From positions 1-22,872 of the forward strand of contig DCMF01000043.1 in NCBI GenBank assembly GCA_002321305.1: a DNA stretch of 22,872 bases. The letters are read 5' to 3'. The stretch comes from Verrucomicrobia bacterium UBA1629. Lineage in GTDB: Bacteria; Verrucomicrobiota; Kiritimatiellia; RFP12; UBA1067. The number at the start of each line of letters is the position of its first letter. Position 1 is the stretch's first letter. Below are positions 6,375-13,839 of the stretch, piece after piece. Under the pieces are notes generated by a model, which was given only the letters and a program-made list of their open reading frames with translations, had not been told where the DNA came from and did not search any database. Made by a program: the position numbers and the translations under genes.

Positions 6375-7574
6375 ATGGCATACTTTACAGTCAACCGCGA
6401 GCTGGTCGATCCCGACTACCATGACGGCGTCGTCGCCTCGCGCGTGGAGGACCTGCAGTTCCAGAACATCGTCGGGCGCATCAAGGGGCAGCCCGTCGAC
6501 TGGGAGCAGAAGGTCCAGGTCAAGGCGTTCCCGAAGGCGCGCAACGCGGCGGTCGCGGAGGGCGTGGACTTCGACCGGAACAAGGTCAAGGAGTACATGG
6601 ACTTCAAGCTGGCGCACGTGATGGAGATCTTCCGCTCGGAGGGCTACCGGATCACGCGGCACCGCGAGATGATGCCCGGACACAACGACCGGCGCGGCAT
6701 GACGCGGGCGCAGAAGCAGGCGCTGGACGCGCAGAACCTCGCGCTCTCGGTCGAGGTCACGGCGCTCTCGGACCAGGAGGCGGCCGAGTACGGCACGGAC
6801 AAGACGCCGCTCATGCGCGGCGCGGTGAACTGGCTCAAGCCGATCGGGTCGGCGACGTCCGCCGAGGCCGTCCACGCGGTCTACCCGATCCCGCTGGAGC
6901 TCGTGCCGAAGGCCGGCTTCGACGGCGACGTCGTGAAGGACCTCACGGAGGCGGCGTTCAAGAAGCAGTGCGTCATCGCGAAGAAGCAGCGCGGCACGGG
7001 CAACCTCGTGCTCGTGGGCATGGCGGGCATCGACCTGAAGGCGCACATGTCCGGCTGGCTCGCGGCGGCGTCGAACATCAACACGGGCACGATGAACCGC
7101 ACGCAGCCGACGGACAAGAAGGTGCTGCAGCTCATCTGCGACGACTTCGTGTTCGACGGCGTGCGCGTGCACGTCCTGAACGACGACCACGTGGCGAACC
7201 AGACGGACGCGGTGCCGCACGGCGCGGCGGTCGCGGCCTTCAGCGCGTCGAAGACCTACGCGGTCGGCGACTACGTGACGAAGGACGGCAAGACCTACCG
7301 CTGCACGACGGCGATCGCGACGGCGGCGGCGTGGGACGCGTCGAAGTGGACGGAGGTCGAGGCGACCTGGGCGCCGAACGCGCGCAGCTACCTCAGCGGC
7401 ATCTTCATCGACCCGTCGATGTGGGGCTTCGCGACGCTCGACCCGATCAAGCACCACGCGATCGTGGACGAGGGCGGCGGACCCGGCGGCTGGCACGAGA
7501 CGACGCTTCGCCTCACCTGCCTCAACCCGATGGGCCAGTTCCGCGTGCTGGACAAGGCGGCGGCGATCGCCTGA
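6375..7574 (+). CDS. Probable major capsid protein with an inserted carbohydrate-binding-like module
   Basis: A 399-residue protein starting one base after the scaffold stop, with GGAGAAGAG just upstream. Position (after the scaffold), size and the ending (WHETTLRLTCLNPMGQFRVL, the usual beta-rich coat C-terminus) point to an HK97-fold coat protein. The N-terminal part has a long charged helix-like stretch (residues about 45-120), as expected for the N-arm and E-loop. Residues about 288-330 look inserted: KTYAVGDYVTKDGKTYRC, then AAWDASKWTEV. This is the pattern of ChtBD3/CBM5-12-like modules (Y.vGd.V...G..Y.c......p...W). The segment would probably face outward as a surface decoration. No close family is recognised by eye, so the coat call is mainly contextual. 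The hairpins after the stop may limit read-through into the portal gene. Confidence 0.75.
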   Translation: MAYFTVNRELVDPDYHDGVVASRVEDLQFQNIVGRIKGQPVDWEQKVQVKAFPKARNAAVAEGVDFDRNKVKEYMDFKLAHVMEIFRSEGYRITRHREMMPGHNDRRGMTRAQKQALDAQNLALSVEVTALSDQEAAEYGTDKTPLMRGAVNWLKPIGSATSAEAVHAVYPIPLELVPKAGFDGDVVKDLTEAAFKKQCVIAKKQRGTGNLVLVGMAGIDLKAHMSGWLAAASNINTGTMNRTQPTDKKVLQLICDDFVFDGVRVHVLNDDHVANQTDAVPHGAAVAAFSASKTYAVGDYVTKDGKTYRCTTAIATAAAWDASKWTEVEATWAPNARSYLSGIFIDPSMWGFATLDPIKHHAIVDEGGGPGGWHETTLRLTCLNPMGQFRVLDKAAAIA

Positions 7575-7580
7575 CGACTT

Positions 7581-7621
7581 GCCCGGGCCGCCGGTGGTGG
7601 TGACGGCGGCCCGGGCGCTTT
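7581..7621 (+). terminator. Strong hairpin after the capsid gene
   Basis: GCCCGGGCCGCCG (7581-7593) pairs perfectly over 13 bp with CGGCGGCCCGGGC (7604-7616) around a 10-base loop. The U tract is short (CTTT, 7618-7621), so it may be an attenuator or an mRNA-stabilising 3' end rather than a complete terminator. It lies between the abundant coat gene and the low-copy portal gene. Confidence 0.65.
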
Positions 7622-7623
7622 GG

Positions 7624-7643
7624 CCCGCGCGCGGACGCGCGGG
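7624..7643 (+). promoter_or_regulatory. Second hairpin in the capsid-portal gap
   Basis: CCCGCGCG (7624-7631) pairs perfectly with CGCGCGGG (7636-7643) around the tetraloop CGGA, directly after the larger hairpin and 24 bases before the portal ATG. It may protect the capsid mRNA end or slow portal translation; no direct evidence for either. Confidence 0.5.
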
Positions 7644-7666
7644 GGCAGAACGGGGAGCGACGAGAG

Positions 7667-9757
7667 ATGAGACGGATCGGGACACAGGTTCGGCTGACGG
7701 AGGACGAGCGCGGACGGCTCGTCGACGAGTTGCGGTTCTGGCAGAACCGCTCCGCGTCGTTCTACGAGAACCGCGAGCGGGAGACGAAGGCGTTCTACCA
7801 GGTGTGGAAGGGGCAGAACGTGAGCGGCGTGCGCCAGGACACGGACGAGAAGATGGCGTGGCCGTTCGACGGCGCGAGCGACCAGCGCGTGCGGTGGGGC
7901 GACACGGCGTTCCAGGACCTGCTCGCGCTCGTGATCGTCGCGCTGGACGGCGCGAAGGTCGAGGTGACGTGTGACGGGACGGCGCAGGGGCAGAAGCGCG
8001 CCGCCGCGATCCAGAAGGTCCTGAAGTGGTGCCGGCGCAAGCTCGGCGCGAAGTGGTACATGCAGATTTCGGCGCTGCTGCGCTACATGATGGTCGATTC
8101 GCCCGCGATCGCGGCGATGGACGTGGAGTGGGCGGTGAAGCGCACGCTCGGCGTCGGGACGCTGGAGTTCGAGAAGGTGCAGGGCGAATACCAGGCGTGG
8201 CGCGTCAACCAGACGAACGACATCGCGCCGGAAGACGCGGCGGCGGAGTTCGCGACGGCGGTCATGACGCGCGACGAGGCGGACGGCTACGGCCTCGTCA
8301 CGGCGTTCCTGACGGGCGTGAAAGGCGTGCCGGAGGGCGACGCGGACGCGGTCGCCGAGGCGCTGTCGGAGGAGGGCGAATGCGAATGCCGCCTCGCGGC
8401 GGACAGGTGGGAGGGGCCGGACATCCGCGCGCTGCGGTTCGGCGACGACTTCATGATCCCGGAGAGCTGCGAGGACTTCGACTACGCCGACCCGCTCTTC
8501 CGGAGCGACTGGTACACGGAGACGCAGCTCCGCGAGCTGGCGTCCGAGGGCGAATGGGACAGGGCGTGGGTCGAGGAGACGCTGCAGCACAAGGGCGCGA
8601 CGTTCTACGACACGCGCGACTACCGCGACGCGCAGGACATGAAGAACGTCGTCAACGTCGTCTGGTTCTACACGACCGAGACGACGGCGGACGGCGACAC
8701 GGTGCGCTACGAGACGCTGCTCTCGCTCGCGTCGGGGTCGGCGTTCGGCAAGCGGATCGTGCGGAGCCGGCGCGGCAAGTGGGACACGGTGTTCTTCCGG
8801 CGCGAGGTGCTGGCCGGAAACCTCACCGCGTCGCGCGGCCTTGCGCGCCTCTGCGCGCCCGACCAGGGGCTGGCGAAGGAGATCAGGGACTTCGCGAACG
8901 ACAACGCGATCGTCAGCTCGCTGCCGGCTGTCAAGGCCAAGGGCGCGCGCGTCCGGGACGTGATGCTGGAGCCGTTCGGGATCCTGAACATGGGGCAGGG
9001 CGACGACGTCGCGTGGATGAACCCGCCGCCCTATCCGGCCGCCGCGAAGGAGATGGTCAAGGAGATCCGCGACGACCTGCTGGCGTTCCTCGGACTCTCG
9101 AACGGCGAGACCGACGTCTCGACGCGGACGCAGAGCTTCGTCACGACCATGCTCGCGCAGTTCCGCGAGCTGTACGTGCGGCTCGTGGAGTGCGCGCAGG
9201 ACTACGCGAGCGACGCGGCGCTGATGACGGTCACGAACGCGACCGACCTCACGGGCGTCCGGCACGAGGACCTTGACGGCGACTTCCAGCTCGCGCTGGA
9301 GTTCAACCCCGCGAACATCAACCACAAGGACCTCATCGAGCGCGTGACGGCCCTTGCGCAGGTGCTCGCGCCGTATGACTCGAAGAACGAGATGGACAGG
9401 TTGCCGATTCTGCGCAGCGTCATGTCGCAGATGTTCCCGGAGATCGCGGACGAGAGCTTCCGCAGCCCGGAGGAGCTGACGGCGGACGACGTGAAGGACG
9501 AGCAGGACAACTTCGTGAAGATCAAGGCGGGCATCGCGCCGACGGTGGACACGGAGGGGAAGTGGAACTACCCGGCGCGGCTGGAGTTCTACCAGCGGCT
9601 GCAGCAGGAGAACCCGGACGCCATCGCGGAGATGTCGGAGGTGTCGCAGGCGATCTTCCAGCGGCACGTCCAGGCGCTGGAGCAGCAGGCGCGGCAGTTC
9701 GGCGAGAACGCGGCGATCGGGCGCACGGGCGTCCGGGGCGTCGAGGCGGAACAGTGA
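7667..9757 (+). CDS. Portal protein
   Basis: A 696-residue protein, in the size range of P22-type portals (about 700), that would form the twelve-fold ring through which DNA is packaged and ejected. The N-terminus is helical and charged (VRLTEDERGRLVDELRFW; FYENRERETKAFYQVWKG), followed by WPFDGASDQRVRWGD near residues 65-80, a PFDGAS.vR pattern I associate with portals of short-tailed and related phages. A long mixed alpha/beta body contains the likely stem region around 420-480 (LGLSNGETDVSTRTQSFVTT). The C-terminus is a coiled-coil-like tail (QRHVQALEQQARQFGENA). GGGGAG (7652-7657) lies a little far upstream of the ATG, perhaps with the closer GAGAG also used. It follows coat and scaffold instead of preceding them. 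Confidence 0.8.
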   Translation: MRRIGTQVRLTEDERGRLVDELRFWQNRSASFYENRERETKAFYQVWKGQNVSGVRQDTDEKMAWPFDGASDQRVRWGDTAFQDLLALVIVALDGAKVEVTCDGTAQGQKRAAAIQKVLKWCRRKLGAKWYMQISALLRYMMVDSPAIAAMDVEWAVKRTLGVGTLEFEKVQGEYQAWRVNQTNDIAPEDAAAEFATAVMTRDEADGYGLVTAFLTGVKGVPEGDADAVAEALSEEGECECRLAADRWEGPDIRALRFGDDFMIPESCEDFDYADPLFRSDWYTETQLRELASEGEWDRAWVEETLQHKGATFYDTRDYRDAQDMKNVVNVVWFYTTETTADGDTVRYETLLSLASGSAFGKRIVRSRRGKWDTVFFRREVLAGNLTASRGLARLCAPDQGLAKEIRDFANDNAIVSSLPAVKAKGARVRDVMLEPFGILNMGQGDDVAWMNPPPYPAAAKEMVKEIRDDLLAFLGLSNGETDVSTRTQSFVTTMLAQFRELYVRLVECAQDYASDAALMTVTNATDLTGVRHEDLDGDFQLALEFNPANINHKDLIERVTALAQVLAPYDSKNEMDRLPILRSVMSQMFPEIADESFRSPEELTADDVKDEQDNFVKIKAGIAPTVDTEGKWNYPARLEFYQRLQQENPDAIAEMSEVSQAIFQRHVQALEQQARQFGENAAIGRTGVRGVEAEQ

Positions 9758-9767
9758 GGAGGGCGGC

Positions 9768-9992
9768 ATGGCGGACACGAGGAGAGATTCGGGCGAGTAC
9801 TATCCGGGCGGGCGCGTGCTGGCGAAGCCGGGCACGGCGGCGGAGCAGGTCGCGGTCGTGCGGTGGTCGGACATCCAGGGTAAGCCCGACTTCGGCGGCG
9901 TCGCGGAGATCGGCGCACGCTACACGCAGAAGGACGTGAAGGACAAGGTGAACGAAATCGTCAAGACGCTTTCGGGAAAGGGAGGGAAATGA
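9768..9992 (+). CDS. Small virion-associated protein of unknown function
   Basis: A 74-residue protein ten bases after the portal stop, with a very good ribosome site (GAGGAGGG, 9756-9763). The core VRWSDIQGKPDFGGVAEIG matches a short motif (V.W.dI.gKP.f) that I recall from phage tail-fibre and fibre-associated proteins. The C-terminus is a basic helix (KDVKDKVNEIVKTLSGK). Its stop overlaps the next ATG (ATGA). It may be a linker or adaptor to the fibre-like protein that follows, but this is inference from the motif and the coupling. Confidence 0.6.
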   Translation: MADTRRDSGEYYPGGRVLAKPGTAAEQVAVVRWSDIQGKPDFGGVAEIGARYTQKDVKDKVNEIVKTLSGKGGK

Positions 9993-10843
9993 GCATGCTG
10001 GCATTCGCGGCGGTGATCGCCGCGTCGGCGCTGACCGCGCCGCTGGAGGAGATCTACAATGACGCGCCGGTCGTCACGAACGTGACGTTCGACGGCCTCG
10101 CGACGTCCGCCGAGGTGGCGGCGGCGACGAATGCCGCGACACGCGCGGCGGCGTCTGCGGCGAAGACCTACGCGGACGGCGCGACCAACGCGGTGGCGAA
10201 AGCCCTGCGCGGCGAGATCGCGGCGGCGACCAACGGCGTGCCGGAGGCGCTCGCGTCCCAAGCGTCCTCCCTGTCCTCTCTGTCCTCGACCGTCTCGGCG
10301 CACACGAACCGCACGGACAACCCGCACGGCGTCACCGCCGCGCAGGTCGGCGCGTACACCAAGGCGCAGGCGGACGCGAAGGTGTCCGCCGCGACGAACG
10401 GGCTGCTGCGGACGGAGAGCGACCCGACCGTGCCCGCATGGGCCAAGGCCGCGACGAAGCCGACGTACACGGCAAGCGAGGTGGGCGCGCTCGCGTCCAC
10501 GGTGACGCACCTCTCCGGCGACGTGCCGACGAGCCGCAAGGTGAACGGCAAGGCGCTCTCGGCGGACGTGACGCTCGGCGCGGCGGACGTCGGCGCGTAC
10601 ACCAAGGCGCAGGCCGACGCGAATGTGGCGGCGTCGGTCGCGTCCGCCACGAACGCGCTCGCCGGGAAGATCGTCGCCCCGGAGACCATCGCGACGAACC
10701 TCGTCAAGACGGTGCTGGCCAGCTCGCTGTTCAACCTGACCTACGACCCGACGCTCCAGGTGACGTGGCGCAAGGAGGCCGACGGGGGCGTCTTCTACGA
10801 GAGGTGCTACACGAACGTGAACATGACGGGGGTTGCTCCATGA
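9989..10843 (+). CDS. Fibre-like protein with an N-terminal signal-like segment
   Basis: A 284-residue protein coupled to the previous gene by ATGA, with GGGAGGG just upstream. Residues 1-20 (MSMLAFAAVIAASALTAP) are hydrophobic with an A-x-A-type end but no basic residue, so a Sec signal is likely rather than certain. The body is Ala/Thr/Asn-rich and helical with repeated TNA/TNG motifs. It contains the fibre motif DNPHGVTAAQVGAYTKAQAD (about residues 110-129), as in many phage tail-fibre shafts, and a second VGAYTKAQAD near residue 202, encoded by a 35-bp near-perfect repeat. The C-terminus is beta-rich (NLTYDPTLQVTWRKEADG). A tail fibre should assemble in the cytoplasm, so an exported fibre would be odd. 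A membrane-anchored ejection or surface protein is an alternative. Confidence 0.65.
   Translation: MSMLAFAAVIAASALTAPLEEIYNDAPVVTNVTFDGLATSAEVAAATNAATRAAASAAKTYADGATNAVAKALRGEIAAATNGVPEALASQASSLSSLSSTVSAHTNRTDNPHGVTAAQVGAYTKAQADAKVSAATNGLLRTESDPTVPAWAKAATKPTYTASEVGALASTVTHLSGDVPTSRKVNGKALSADVTLGAADVGAYTKAQADANVAASVASATNALAGKIVAPETIATNLVKTVLASSLFNLTYDPTLQVTWRKEADGGVFYERCYTNVNMTGVAP
10346..10623 (+). repeat. Two 35-bp near-perfect direct repeats in the fibre-like gene
   Basis: Positions 10346-10380 and 10589-10623 match except at one base and encode VGAYTKAQADA in the same frame. They are typical fibre-shaft repeats and are likely recombination points for changing fibre length. Confidence 0.8.
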
Positions 10844-12108
10844 GGACGATTGCTTTCCTGTTTCTTGCGGCTGTCCTTGCGCCGTGCGCGAACGCACGGA
10901 CGAACGGGTTCTTCACCTCGGCGGTCGAGTCGAGGTATGTGTTCGGCTTGGACGGCGCGAGGTGCGAGGTGCTGGACGGGGAGGTCGTCGCCGCCCGGCC
11001 TGTGGCGATGCTGATGACCTTCCCGGACGGCGCGGCGATCGCGGCCGACGGGATCACGCCGACGGCGAACTTCACGAACATCAACGGGGTCGCCCACACG
11101 CGCGTCCTCGTCGACTTCTCGTGCAACTTCGACTGGAGGGGATGGCATCCGTTCATCCAGCACGTGACGTTTGGCGGCGTCAGGTCGCGGCTCGAACTCC
11201 AGGACGATTGCGTCTACCTCGGCACGGGCAGCAGGGAGGGCGTGTCGGGCTACACGCACGGATGGCACGGATACGTGGTCGGCTACGCGCCGTCCGACCT
11301 GGGCGGGTACTACGCGGTCTCCGTCGAGCCGGAACCGTATGACGGCGACGAGCATGGTGCGGTCGTCGTCACGCCGTCCGGCGAGGAGACGGACGCGGCG
11401 CGGCGGTACGTCATGGTGGACCAGAGGGGGAACGTCGATCCGCCCGGCGTGCTGGCCACGCGGGGGCTGGCGGAGTCGAACGAGGTCCGCATCGCCGCCG
11501 CCGAGGCCTCCGCGTCGGCCCTCTCGAACGAGACGGCCAAGGCCGTGTCCGCGATCGACGACCTCGCCGCGTCGATCATCGGGAACGAGGTCGTGGTCTA
11601 CGAGGACGACTTCATCTACTCGCTCGGCGACGCCGTCGCGATCTCGACGAACTGCCTCTGCCGCATCTACGACTTCCGGGCGAAGCAGGCGACCGTGACG
11701 GTGGACGGCGTGGCGTGCGACCGCTCGTGGGTCTACTTCGGGTTCACCGAGAACGTCGGCAGCCTCAACCCGGTCGCGCAGTTCAGGGACTCGCTCTCGT
11801 CCGAGATCGACTGGGGCGAGGTGACGTGCGGGACGCCGGAGGCGCAGGAGCACGAGTTCACGGTCGGCGGCGACACCTTCGCCTACTGCTACAGGATGTC
11901 CGTGGACATCCCGAAGACCTACTCCGCCGCGTTCATCCGCGTGTTCACGGAGATCACGGCGCAGGTCGGCGACGGGTCGGTCCTGGACGTCGTCGGCGGG
12001 CTGTCGGGGGGGCTGACGGGGACGGTCACGCTGTCCGGCGGCGGACAGGTCGAGTTCGTGGGCGGCCTCGCCGTCGAGCCCGCCGGGACGCAGGAAGGAG
12101 GGGAATGA
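10840..12108 (+). CDS. Secreted protein of unknown function in the phage late region
   Basis: A 422-residue protein. ATG 10840 overlaps the previous stop (ATGA); the longer open frame from 10438 is a shadow of the preceding gene. The N-terminus is a textbook Sec signal: MRTIAFLFLAAVLAPCANA, with Arg, a hydrophobic core and an A-N-A cleavage site near residue 19. The mature part is beta-rich with several paired-looking Cys (for example near CNFDW, CVYLG, CLCRIYDF, CDRSW), consistent with an oxidising periplasm. A helical Ala/Ser stretch (about 205-250: NEVRIAAAEASASALSNE) separates two beta domains. The C-terminal end is Gly-rich (GGLSGGLTGTVTLSGGG). I recognise no family. Possible roles are a surface-displayed fibre partner, an exclusion factor or an envelope-remodelling protein, all speculative. 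Confidence 0.65.
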   Translation: MRTIAFLFLAAVLAPCANARTNGFFTSAVESRYVFGLDGARCEVLDGEVVAARPVAMLMTFPDGAAIAADGITPTANFTNINGVAHTRVLVDFSCNFDWRGWHPFIQHVTFGGVRSRLELQDDCVYLGTGSREGVSGYTHGWHGYVVGYAPSDLGGYYAVSVEPEPYDGDEHGAVVVTPSGEETDAARRYVMVDQRGNVDPPGVLATRGLAESNEVRIAAAEASASALSNETAKAVSAIDDLAASIIGNEVVVYEDDFIYSLGDAVAISTNCLCRIYDFRAKQATVTVDGVACDRSWVYFGFTENVGSLNPVAQFRDSLSSEIDWGEVTCGTPEAQEHEFTVGGDTFAYCYRMSVDIPKTYSAAFIRVFTEITAQVGDGSVLDVVGGLSGGLTGTVTLSGGGQVEFVGGLAVEPAGTQEGGE

Positions 12109-12623
12109 TGTCCGAAGCCGTCGAAAGCTGCCGGTGGCTGCTGGCGCATGCGTGCGTGTCCGCCCTGCTGGCCCTCGCGCTCGGCGCGGCGCTCTTCGCG
12201 TTCCGACGGCGGATCTCGTCCGCCGCAAGGCTCGTCCGCCGCCATCCCGTGCAGTCGTGCGTCCTCGCGCCCCTCGCGCTCGCGCTTGTCGTCTACGGCG
12301 GGAGCAAGCCGGACCCGATCACGCCGCAGGTCAAGGGCATCACGCTGGGCGAGCCGATGGAGACGCCCGGCAGGGTCGACCTGGCGTGGGAGCCGGACGA
12401 GGGGACGGAGATCCTCTCGAACCAGCTCGTGCGCGTCTGCTGGCGCGACGCGGACAACCCGTATTGGCGTGTCGCCGCCGAGGGGTACGGCATCACGAAC
12501 GCCAGCGTCACCGGCTTCTTCGTCAACCGCGACACCGACTGGCAGGTCGTCGTCAGCCCGACGAACGCCGTCGAGTTCACGGATGCGGAGACCAGGGAAC
12601 TGCTGGACGGAGGCGACGAATGA
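12105..12623 (+). CDS. Two-segment membrane protein with a periplasmic beta domain
   Basis: A 172-residue protein whose ATG (12105, or the next codon 12108) overlaps the upstream stop; AGGAAGGAGGGG lies just upstream. Residues about 11-32 (LLAHACVSALLALALGAALF) and about 50-65 (SCVLAPLALALVVYGG) are hydrophobic, joined by a very basic loop (RRRISSAARLVRRHP). By the positive-inside rule, both ends face the periplasm. Residues 66-172 form a beta-rich domain (ITLGEPMETPGRVDLAWEPD) that looks like an Ig/fibronectin-type fold, but this is not certain. It sits inside a block of exported proteins, so it could anchor or organise them at the inner membrane. No known family recognised; a holin is an alternative, though the soluble domain is large for that. 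Confidence 0.6.
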   Translation: MMSEAVESCRWLLAHACVSALLALALGAALFAFRRRISSAARLVRRHPVQSCVLAPLALALVVYGGSKPDPITPQVKGITLGEPMETPGRVDLAWEPDEGTEILSNQLVRVCWRDADNPYWRVAAEGYGITNASVTGFFVNRDTDWQVVVSPTNAVEFTDAETRELLDGGDE

Positions 12624-13414
12624 CGCGCATGGCCATCCTGCTGTTGCTGCTCGCGGCTTCCGCCGCCCGTGCGGATGGGGACGCCGCGCCGGGCGTGACG
12701 AACGTCGTCAGCGGGATCCGCCGCGTCAGGGGGTGGCGCCGCCAGTACGTTCAGGTCTCCCCCGACGGGGATCTGGTCGATCCGAGCGGCCGCCTGGTCC
12801 CCTTCGCCGACGAGGCGGGGCGGAGCAACCGCGTCCACGGCATAATGCGGACGCTCGGCACCGCGCACGCCGGGCTGACGAACGCGCTGCAGACGCTCGT
12901 CAGCAAGACGAACCAGATTCCGGAGCGCGGCATCGCGCTCCGGCTCTCGATGAAGCCCGGCCCGTCGCGCGCGAACTTCTACGCCTACGCGCCGCACGAG
13001 ACGAGCGACGGCACGAACGACACGGTGCGGTACTACTTCAGCCACGCGCTGGAGGCGCCGCCGAAGGTCCAGCGGCGCTACCGCAACGGACGGCAGACCG
13101 CCTTCGTCGAGGGCGCGTGGCAGGGCTACACGACGAACGGCGTCACCGTCACGGACGCGCAGGGCGTCGCGTGGCACGGGTGCAACGCCTGCACGTTCGC
13201 CCGCCCGGCCTGGGCCAGGGGCTATCCCGCGCGCCCGAACCGGCATCCCGCGCTGGGGCATCCGGAAAGCGGCTTCGACTTCGCGGGCGCGACCGTCTTC
13301 GTGGACGGGCGCAGGACGCTGACGGGCTACGTCACGAACGGGACGGAGCGGATCTACTTCGACAACGGCGTCTACAAGGGCGCGGAAAGCATCACGGAGG
13401 ACACGACGGAATGA
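12620..13414 (+). CDS. Secreted protein of unknown function
   Basis: A 264-residue protein, ATGA-coupled to the previous gene. The signal is strong: MTRMAILLLLLAASAARADG, with cleavage likely after A-R-A near residue 18. The mature protein begins with a basic region (SGIRRVRGWRRQYVQVSPDG), continues with helical TNA/KTN motifs (GLTNALQTLVSKTNQ), then a beta-rich domain with aromatic residues (NFYAYAPHETSDGTNDTVRYYF). There is one close Cys pair in WHGCNACTF that could form a disulfide or bind a ligand, and a C-terminal GNT-type beta stretch (GYVTNGTERIYFDNGVYKG). I do not recognise the family. It is probably periplasmic or surface-exposed; function unknown. Confidence 0.6.
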   Translation: MTRMAILLLLLAASAARADGDAAPGVTNVVSGIRRVRGWRRQYVQVSPDGDLVDPSGRLVPFADEAGRSNRVHGIMRTLGTAHAGLTNALQTLVSKTNQIPERGIALRLSMKPGPSRANFYAYAPHETSDGTNDTVRYYFSHALEAPPKVQRRYRNGRQTAFVEGAWQGYTTNGVTVTDAQGVAWHGCNACTFARPAWARGYPARPNRHPALGHPESGFDFAGATVFVDGRRTLTGYVTNGTERIYFDNGVYKGAESITEDTTE

Positions 13415-13839
13415 AGACCATCGCAACCCTGTCGGCCTGCCTCATGGCGGCATCGGCCGCGTTCGGGCTCACGGACACCGAACGCCAGTACCTGCACAAC
13501 CTCGCGACGCGGCCCCGATGCGTGAGCCGCGCCACGGTCGTCGTCGGCGGAAAGACGAACGTCGTCGAGACGTGGCGGCGCGGCCCGTACGAGTGGGCGC
13601 AGACGAACCTTCCGCGCCGCGTGATCGGCGCCGTCCAGGCAAACACGTTCGCGGAGCGGCTGGAGGCCCTGCGCGCCGAGGCGCAGAGGTGGCGCATCGA
13701 GCACGCGGCGGCGACCAACCGCATCGAGACGTTCCGGGCGTTCGTGGTGGCCCGCCGGGACAAGACCGCGAGCTGGACGGCCCGCGAGATCTACCAGGCG
13801 ATCCTCGACAGGATCGACGGGAAGGAGGAGGCGCAATGA
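13411..13839 (+). CDS. Small secreted protein of unknown function
   Basis: A 142-residue protein, ATGA-coupled to the previous gene. A Sec signal is visible (MKTIATLSACLMAASAAFG, cleavage near A-F-G). The mature part has a short helical start (TDTERQYLHNLATRPR), a beta stretch with VVVGGKTNVVETWRRG, then a long charged helix (FAERLEALRAEAQRWRIE) and another helix ending in AREIYQAILDRIDGKEEAQ. This looks like a soluble periplasmic coiled-coil protein, perhaps a partner of its neighbours. No family recognised. The repeated TN motifs are shared with the adjoining exported proteins, which may mean a shared origin or just shared codon bias. Confidence 0.6.
   Translation: MKTIATLSACLMAASAAFGLTDTERQYLHNLATRPRCVSRATVVVGGKTNVVETWRRGPYEWAQTNLPRRVIGAVQANTFAERLEALRAEAQRWRIEHAAATNRIETFRAFVVARRDKTASWTAREIYQAILDRIDGKEEAQ

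Noticed and set aside
7388..9778. 796-codon minus-strand ORF opposite the capsid end and portal
   Set aside because: Composition (Arg, His, Val, Leu) is that of an antisense shadow, and it crosses the hairpin gap and two good plus-strand genes.
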